Shown here one piece after another: positions 59,224-64,000 of a stretch of DNA of 64,000 nucleotides. Within the stretch, counting starts at the first letter, position 1. Each line of letters opens with the position of its first letter. The notes below the pieces were generated by a model. That model ran no database searches and was not told the DNA's origin. It saw nothing but the letters and a program-made list of their open reading frames with translations. The DNA is taken from the NCBI GenBank assembly GCA_964642855.1, contig CAZXSK010000011.1, forward strand, positions 10,448 to 74,447, written 5' to 3'. The position numbers and the translations under genes were made by a program. The stretch is from CAZXSK01 sp964642855 (GTDB lineage: Bacteria > Planctomycetota > Phycisphaerae > SM23-33).

Positions 59224-60579
59224 ATGTCGACGTGGAAGCTGGAACGTGAGATCCCGCTGGACGACTCGTGGGATGTCATTGTGGCTGGAGGCGGACCGGC
59301 CGGCGTGACGGCCGCGGTGGGCGCTGCCCGGGAAGGCGCACGGACGCTGCTGATCGAGCAGACCGGCGCGCTGGGGGGCATGGGCACTTCGGGGCTCGTG
59401 CCCGCGTGGTGTCCGTTTACCGACAAGGAGCGGATCATCTACAGCGGCCTGGCCGAGCGGGTGCTGCGCGAGACGATGGCCGGTATGCCCCACCTGCCGA
59501 AGGACCGGTACGACTGGGTGCCGATCGACCCCGAGCACCTCAAGGGCGTCTACGACGGGCTGGTCACCGAGGCCGGCGCGGAGATCCTGTTTCACACGTT
59601 CGCAGCCGGGGTGGACGTCGACGACGACGGAGACATTCGCGCCGTGATCGCAGCCAGCAAGGCCGGTCTGACTGCGCTGCAGGCGAAGGTGTACATCGAC
59701 TGCACCGGCGATGCGGACCTCGCTGCCTGGGCGGGAGCGGAGTTCCACAAGGGCGACGAGACCGGCGACCTCCAGCCGGCGACGCATTGTTTCGTGTTGA
59801 CCAACGTGGACATGTACGCCTACCAGTTCGTGACGGGCATCAAGCACTCGCCGACCGGCCTGGCGAAGATCAGGGACATCCTCGCCTCGGGCAGGTACGG
59901 CGAGCTGATCCCCGACGACCATGCGTGCAACAGCATCCTGGGGCCCGGGGCGGTGGGGTTCAATGCCGGGCACATCTGGGACGTGGACAACACCGACCCG
60001 GCCAGCGTGTCGCGCGCGCTGATTCTCGGACGCCGGCAGGCCAGGGCGTGGCGTGACGCCTGCGCGGAGTTCGCCCCGGAAGCATTCGCCAACGCGTGGC
60101 TCGCCCAGACGGGCAGCCTGATGGGCATTCGCGAGACGCGCCGGATCGTGGGCGACTACGTGCTGACCGTCGACGACTACGTCGCCAGGCGCAGCTTCGA
60201 CGACGAGATCTGCCGCAACTGCTACTTCGTGGACATCCACCACAAGAAGAGCGAGATCGACCAGGCCCTGGCCGGGTGGAACCGCGGCAGTTCGGGCTCG
60301 GTCCATCTGGACCCCGGCGAGTCGCATGGCGTGCCCTATCGCTGCCTGACGCCCCGGGGGCTGCGCAACGTGCTGGTGGCCGGGCGGAGCATCTCCACGG
60401 ACCGGCCGGTCCAGGGCTCGACGCGCGTCATGCCCGTCTGCCTGGCGATGGGCGAGGCCGCCGGGCTGGCTGCCTCGATGGCCTGCGGGCAGGAGACGCC
60501 CGATACCCGGGCCGTGGACACCGCGGACCTGCGACGACGACTTCGGGAACACGGAGCGTATCTGCCTGAGGGTTCGTGA
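59224..60579 (+). CDS. FAD-dependent oxidoreductase (FAD_oxidored family)
   Basis: 451 residues. Dinucleotide-binding motif VAGGGPAGVTAAVGAAREG at 20-40 and LLIEQTGALGGMGTSG just after. The remaining protein has the PF12831 pattern, including IDCTGDADLAAWAGAEF and VLVAGRSISTDRP. These enzymes often occur beside sugar-degrading genes in planctomycetes and similar bacteria; the reaction is not known. Ribosome binding site CAGGAGCAAGTC upstream. Confidence 0.87.
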   Translation: MSTWKLEREIPLDDSWDVIVAGGGPAGVTAAVGAAREGARTLLIEQTGALGGMGTSGLVPAWCPFTDKERIIYSGLAERVLRETMAGMPHLPKDRYDWVPIDPEHLKGVYDGLVTEAGAEILFHTFAAGVDVDDDGDIRAVIAASKAGLTALQAKVYIDCTGDADLAAWAGAEFHKGDETGDLQPATHCFVLTNVDMYAYQFVTGIKHSPTGLAKIRDILASGRYGELIPDDHACNSILGPGAVGFNAGHIWDVDNTDPASVSRALILGRRQARAWRDACAEFAPEAFANAWLAQTGSLMGIRETRRIVGDYVLTVDDYVARRSFDDEICRNCYFVDIHHKKSEIDQALAGWNRGSSGSVHLDPGESHGVPYRCLTPRGLRNVLVAGRSISTDRPVQGSTRVMPVCLAMGEAAGLAASMACGQETPDTRAVDTADLRRRLREHGAYLPEGS

Positions 60580-60645
60580 GATAGATGACCTGCTTGACCC
60601 GGGCGGCATCTGGGGCGTGGGATTCATGCACGATCCGGCCGCAGA

Positions 60646-60674
60646 TTCACGAGCCAACGGCCGATAAATAGAAT
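60646..60674 (+). promoter_or_regulatory. Candidate promoter of the PEP-CTERM gene
   Basis: TTCACG (4/6), 17-bp spacer, TAGAAT (5/6). It lies 35 bp before the ATG at 60709. Confidence 0.45.
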
Positions 60675-60708
60675 GTAGCCAGCCGTCACCGAACGCGAGG
60701 GAACGCCC

Positions 60709-61311
60709 ATGAAGTTCGCCATCGTTGCGATGCTGCTGACCGTCACCTGTTTCGCCGGCGCCGCCCACGGCGAGATCTACACTGCCCTGGACCTCGGAGG
60801 CTCGGCCGCCTACGCCACGGTAGGAGATGTTTACAGTTTCGGATTCCGTTTCTCCACCGACGAGACGATCTGGGTTTCCTCGCTGGGGTACTTCGACTAC
60901 AACGAGGACGGCTTGGGCGACAGTCACGCCGTGGGTATCTACGACGAGGACGGGAACCTGCTGGTCTCGACCACCGTCACCCCCAACGATCCGCTTGACC
61001 GTGGGTTCCGGTACAACGACGTCGAGTACGTCGAGCTTCCGGCGGGGACCTACACCATCGCCGGCGACAGCGGAAGCGACCGGACGCGGGACGCCTACGG
61101 CAGCAACTACGGCACGATCAACACCGCCGAGGGAATCACGTATCTCGGATCGGCCATGATCTCCAGCGGCAGCCTGGTCGAGCCGGTTGCGGATTCCACG
61201 CCGGGCGGGTTCTTCGGCCCGATGCTGAAGTTCGATACCGTTCCCGAGCCGGCTACGCTTTCTCTGCTGGCGATCGCCGGCCTGGCCGGGCTGCGGCGCC
61301 GCCGTCGCTGA
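60709..61311 (+). CDS. PEP-CTERM sorted secreted protein
   Basis: 200 residues. Clear signal peptide (MLLTVTCFAGAAHG), a beta-rich domain (about 25-170) of the DUF4082-like type (SFGFRFSTDETIWVSSLGYFDY; VGIYDEDGNLLVSTTV), then VPEPATLSLLAIAGLAGLRRRRR (PEP, helix, Arg cluster). Exosortase would anchor or process it. The domain resembles modules seen in several planctomycete PEP-CTERM proteins. Confidence 0.92.
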   Translation: MKFAIVAMLLTVTCFAGAAHGEIYTALDLGGSAAYATVGDVYSFGFRFSTDETIWVSSLGYFDYNEDGLGDSHAVGIYDEDGNLLVSTTVTPNDPLDRGFRYNDVEYVELPAGTYTIAGDSGSDRTRDAYGSNYGTINTAEGITYLGSAMISSGSLVEPVADSTPGGFFGPMLKFDTVPEPATLSLLAIAGLAGLRRRRR

Positions 61312-61312
61312 C

Positions 61313-61344
61313 GGCCTGACCGTCCCGGCCTGACCGTCCCGGCC
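61313..61344 (+). repeat. 14-bp direct tandem repeat
   Basis: GGCCTGACCGTCCC occurs twice in a row (61313-61326 and 61327-61340), followed by a further GGCC. It lies at the junction between the PEP-CTERM gene and the glycosidase remnant. Confidence 0.8.
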
Positions 61345-61347
61345 GGA

Positions 61348-61959
61348 GTGTCCGGCATGCTGCCCTGCCGCGGCGCTGTCTATTCCCAACGATTCCTTGG
61401 TTGCGGTGGCGTTGCGCGCCGGCAGTCGGAAACCCCGGGAGGTCCGCTCCTCCATTGTCCCGACTACCAGCCCGACGGCGGGTACTGGAACGGTTCGGTC
61501 TGGCCGCCGACGAACTACATGGTGCTCCGCGGCCTGACGCGGTACGGGCACAACCAGCTCGCCCACGAGATCGGGCTCAATCACGTCGAGAACGTTACGG
61601 AGGTCTACCGGCAGACCGGGACGGTGTGGGAGAATTACGCTCCCGAGTCGGCCTCGCCGGGCAAGCCTGCCAAGGGCGATTTCGTCGGCTGGGGCGGCGT
61701 GGGTCCGGTCGCGGTGCTGCTGGAGTACGTCTTCGGCCTGGGTCCCGACGTGCCACCCGGGCGACCGGTCTGGGACCTTCGCCTGACCGACGCGTTCGGC
61801 GTGCGAAACTACCCGTTCGGCCCCGACGCGTCGCTGGACATCTCCGTTGCGTCGCGTGCCTCGGTGTCCGACGAGCCGCGTGTCGAGATCACCGCAACCC
61901 AGCCGGTGACGGTGCAGCTTCGCTGGCCGGGCGGGTCGCGCGAGCTCCGGGTCGGCTGA
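61348..61959 (+). pseudogene. C-terminal remnant of a GH63/MGH1-like glycoside hydrolase
   Basis: A frame of 203 codons. From about residue 40 it reads like the end of an alpha/alpha-barrel glycosidase (GGYWNGSVWPPTNYMVLRGL, WENYAPES, FVGWGGVGPVAVLLEYVFGL), then a short beta domain (DISVASRASVSD...VQLRWPGGSRELRV). Full-length members are about 500-800 residues, so the catalytic barrel start is missing. The first ~40 codons show no similarity and no convincing start. I interpret this as a truncated, probably non-functional relic. Confidence 0.7.
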
Positions 61960-62011
61960 CGTTCGCCGTCGCCAGGCCGGCTGTCCGCCCGGTCGGGCTC
62001 CTCCGGCGCGG

Positions 62012-63010
62012 CTACGTCTTGAGGTCGTAGATCTCAGCGGGGATGACATTTCGCAGTTCCTCGCCGGCTGCGTATCGCCGCAGATTGTCGATTACGTAAT
62101 CGGGAATCGGCATCTGCGGGCGGTCCTCCGCCGGCCAGCCTTTGCCCATGCTCACGCGGTGGCCGGTGAGCATCGCGCCGGAGTGCTTCGCCAGCGGCGA
62201 GCCCGGCCAGTTGCTCTCGTCGCGGATCACGTCGCAGGCGGCGAGCAGCTTCTTGTTGCCCACCAGGTCCGCCAGTGCGTCCTCGTCGACGATACCTCCG
62301 CGGGCGGTATTGACCACCAGCCCGCCCTGGGGCAGCAGCTCCAGCAGCTCGCGCGTCACGGAGTCCCGCGTCTGGTCGTTGAGCCCGCAGTGAATGCTGA
62401 TCACCGGGCAGGTCTCGAACAGCTCCCGCAGCGTCTTGCACACACGCACGCCGTCGGGAATGTCCTCGGCGTATGGGTCGTAGATCGCCACCTTCGCGCC
62501 CAGCGGCCGGAGCAGCTTCTCCATCTGCCTGCCCAGCGGCCCGAAGCCGTACAGCCCGACGTCCAGCCCGCGCAGGTGCGGCCGATACGACTGCAGCACG
62601 CGGTCGTCCTCGCCGCCGCCTTTGTAGTAGCGGTCCACCGCGGGCAGCTGCTTGAGCTGGGCCAGCAGCATCGCCAGCGCCCCTTCCACGACCGGGCGGG
62701 GCGAATCGCCCCAGTTGGTCACCACCAGGCCGGCCTCGATGTGGGCCCTGGTTACCAGGTGGCGGATCGTGCCATACGCGTGACACAGCCACTTCAGCCG
62801 CCCGGGGTCGTCAATCAGCGCGTCGGGCAGGCGGGGCGACTTGCGCCCGGTGACGGCTACCTCGCCCTGGCGGAGGGTTTCCACCAGCTCGTGTTCGGGC
62901 AGGTCCCGCCAGTCGCTCACGACGCGGATGTCGTAGGCGTCAGGCAGGGCTGCGAGTTGCTCGGGGTTGGTCAGGTTTCCATCTTCTGCAACAATCACTA
63001 GCGGAATCAT
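62012..63010 (-). CDS. D-2-hydroxyacid dehydrogenase family protein
   Basis: 332 residues from ATG 63010; an alternative ATG at 63058 adds 16 residues and neither has a strong ribosome binding site. The NAD-binding motif GLYGFGPLGRQMEKLL is near 155-170, and VVNTARGGIVDEDAL (second NAD signature) is near 240. The catalytic His position reads GHRVSMG near 285, with Arg in HCGLNDQTRD. Substrate is unknown: glycerate or phosphoglycerate-like acids are typical. Divergent from the sugar isomerase-like gene with ~100 bp between. Confidence 0.88.
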   Translation of the reverse strand: MIPLVIVAEDGNLTNPEQLAALPDAYDIRVVSDWRDLPEHELVETLRQGEVAVTGRKSPRLPDALIDDPGRLKWLCHAYGTIRHLVTRAHIEAGLVVTNWGDSPRPVVEGALAMLLAQLKQLPAVDRYYKGGGEDDRVLQSYRPHLRGLDVGLYGFGPLGRQMEKLLRPLGAKVAIYDPYAEDIPDGVRVCKTLRELFETCPVISIHCGLNDQTRDSVTRELLELLPQGGLVVNTARGGIVDEDALADLVGNKKLLAACDVIRDESNWPGSPLAKHSGAMLTGHRVSMGKGWPAEDRPQMPIPDYVIDNLRRYAAGEELRNVIPAEIYDLKT

Positions 63011-63112
63011 CTGCGGGTCACTACTTTCGTGAATGTGGGGTAGGAGGTAAGCAGCCATTATCGCCCGCGGCCTGGGGGGTGCAAGTCGCGGGACCCGAAT
63101 TGCAGGAGAACC

Positions 63113-63898
63113 ATGATCCGCACGAGTTTCTGCACTATCGCATTTCAGGACAACAAGTGGGGCAAGGACCGCTCCGTCGAGATGCCCCTCGAGGACATTC
63201 TGCCCGTTCTCGGACGCGCCGGCTACGACGCCGTCGAGATCTGGTGGCCTCACCTGGAAGATGCGCTCACCTGCGGCGATGCCTCCGCCGTCGCGGGCCA
63301 GCTGGCCGGGGAAACGCTCGCCGTTTCGCTCGTCTCGCCGTACTTCGACTTCACCACGTCCGACGCCTCTGCAGCAGAGAGCATCGAACTGGCCGGCGAG
63401 GTCGCTGCCGCCGCCCGGGCTCTCGGCGGGCGCGGGGTGCGGTGCTTCACGGGCAAGGTCGGCAGCGCCGAGGCTACCGAGGACCAGTGGACCCGCTGTG
63501 TCGAAAGCCTCCAGCGACTGGCCGATTCCGCCCGCGATCTGCTCTGGCTGCTGGAGACCCATCCACGCAACCTGATGGACACCGTCGACGCCACCCGCAC
63601 GCTGCTGCAACGCATCGGCCGGGAGAACGTCGGCATCATCTACCAGCCTTCCACCTTCGGCGACCGCTACATGCAGGCCCTCGACGACCTCGCGCCGTGG
63701 ATCCGCCACGTGCACGCAACCAACAAATCCCAGGGCAGGCGGTCGTTGCTCGCCGACGGCGACATGGACTGGCCGGCCATTCTCGACGGCCTGCGAGCCA
63801 TCGATTTCGACGGCTGCGTGTGCGTCGAGTGGATGGGCGACGACCCAGCCACCGTCGCCGCCACCGAGGCGGACTACCTGCGAAAGCTGCTTCGCTGA
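63113..63898 (+). CDS. Sugar phosphate isomerase/epimerase-like TIM-barrel protein
   Basis: 261 residues. AP endonuclease 2/xylose isomerase-like barrel with metal ligand candidates: E49 in YDAVEIWWPH, E in LLWLLETHPRN (near 145), H in WIRHVHATNK (near 200) and E in VEWMGDD (near 245). The family isomerises or epimerises sugars or inositol derivatives in the cytoplasm. CAGGAGAACC lies before the ATG. The divergent dehydrogenase may act in the same pathway. Confidence 0.87.
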   Translation: MIRTSFCTIAFQDNKWGKDRSVEMPLEDILPVLGRAGYDAVEIWWPHLEDALTCGDASAVAGQLAGETLAVSLVSPYFDFTTSDASAAESIELAGEVAAAARALGGRGVRCFTGKVGSAEATEDQWTRCVESLQRLADSARDLLWLLETHPRNLMDTVDATRTLLQRIGRENVGIIYQPSTFGDRYMQALDDLAPWIRHVHATNKSQGRRSLLADGDMDWPAILDGLRAIDFDGCVCVEWMGDDPATVAATEADYLRKLLR

Positions 63899-63899
63899 C

Positions 63900-63998
63900 T
63901 TAGCCGGCCGATCCGCCGATGCCCGAATCGGGCGTCCGGACATTGCGTTCGGTCGATAAGTGTATCGCCAGCCATTCGTTGCCGACATATCCGCCCGG
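63900..63998 (-). CDS. Possible C-terminal end of a gene running off the window
   Basis: A minus-strand frame stays open to the window edge and ends with TAA at 63900-63902. The last residues read GGYVGNEWLAIHLSTE...GIGGSAG. Its sequence looks protein-like and its stop is only 1 bp past the convergent gene, but 32 residues are not enough to identify it. Confidence 0.25.
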   Translation of the reverse strand, partial: PGGYVGNEWLAIHLSTERNVRTPDSGIGGSAG

Positions 63999-64000
63999 CG

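Noticed and set aside
54979..62049. A 2356-codon open frame on the minus strand
   Set aside because: It runs antisense to five recognisable plus-strand genes that all use the same reading frame, so their third-position GC bias removes stops from one antisense frame. The translation has no recognisable domain.
63011..63988. Upstream extension of the hydroxyacid dehydrogenase frame
   Set aside because: It runs antisense through the TIM-barrel gene at 63113-63898 and contains no matching domain.
1..64000. tRNA, rRNA, CRISPR arrays, insertion sequences, phage attachment repeats
   Set aside because: Scanned by eye for T-loop patterns, repeated spacers, transposase motifs and flanking direct repeats around 24.3-37.8 kb. 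None could be supported, though short att-type repeats could be missed without a computed search.

Overview
The window is high-GC bacterial DNA whose gene content points to Planctomycetota, most likely the Phycisphaerae side. This is inferred from two PEP-CTERM tailed secreted proteins, a type IV pilus/type II secretion-like cluster, a permease fused to universal-stress domains, many secreted sugar-acting enzymes, Gfo/Idh and xylose-isomerase-like sugar proteins, and frequent GTG/TTG starts. No rRNA, tRNA, CRISPR array, transposase or integrase was seen.

Layout. 1-5 kb: end of a PEP-CTERM protein, a large secreted protein of unknown function and a membrane protein. 4.9-14.3 kb (minus strand): the pilus cluster pilM-N-O-P-B-T-C plus two pseudopilins, followed by an odd P-loop/deoxyribosyltransferase-like protein. 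14.6-24 kb: housekeeping genes (hemW, an FHA protein, ruvX, manC, a paired M16 peptidase, murD, an animal-type purB, a DUF4870 protein).

24.3-37.8 kb (plus strand): a compact, translationally coupled run of 14 phage-like structural genes. It has a portal, scaffold-like protein, capsid, connector/tail proteins and a small membrane/lipoprotein end cassette. No terminase, tape measure, protease, integrase or replication gene is present. One of its largest proteins carries a domain resembling TIGR03790, a family that tracks with exosortase/PEP-CTERM genomes. This looks like a domesticated particle or gene-transfer-agent-like locus rather than a complete prophage.

37.8-47.2 kb: small lipoproteins, a LigD-type phosphoesterase, a ferredoxin divergent from a Fur-family regulator, an ARPP-1-like lipoprotein, an SGNH hydrolase, a GH130 phosphorylase, an APC-USP fusion transporter and a Gfo/Idh oxidoreductase.

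47.2-51.6 kb: a heterodimeric ABC exporter. Its 560-bp leader holds a promoter, a 32-codon leader ORF and two terminators, with a mutually exclusive pairing arrangement typical of transcription attenuation. 51.7-54.4 kb: a TldD/TldE pair. 54.7-64 kb: a secreted/sugar catabolism group (GH42-like hydrolase, alpha/beta hydrolase, FAD oxidoreductase, second PEP-CTERM protein, a truncated GH63-like remnant, a hydroxyacid dehydrogenase and a sugar isomerase-like TIM barrel).
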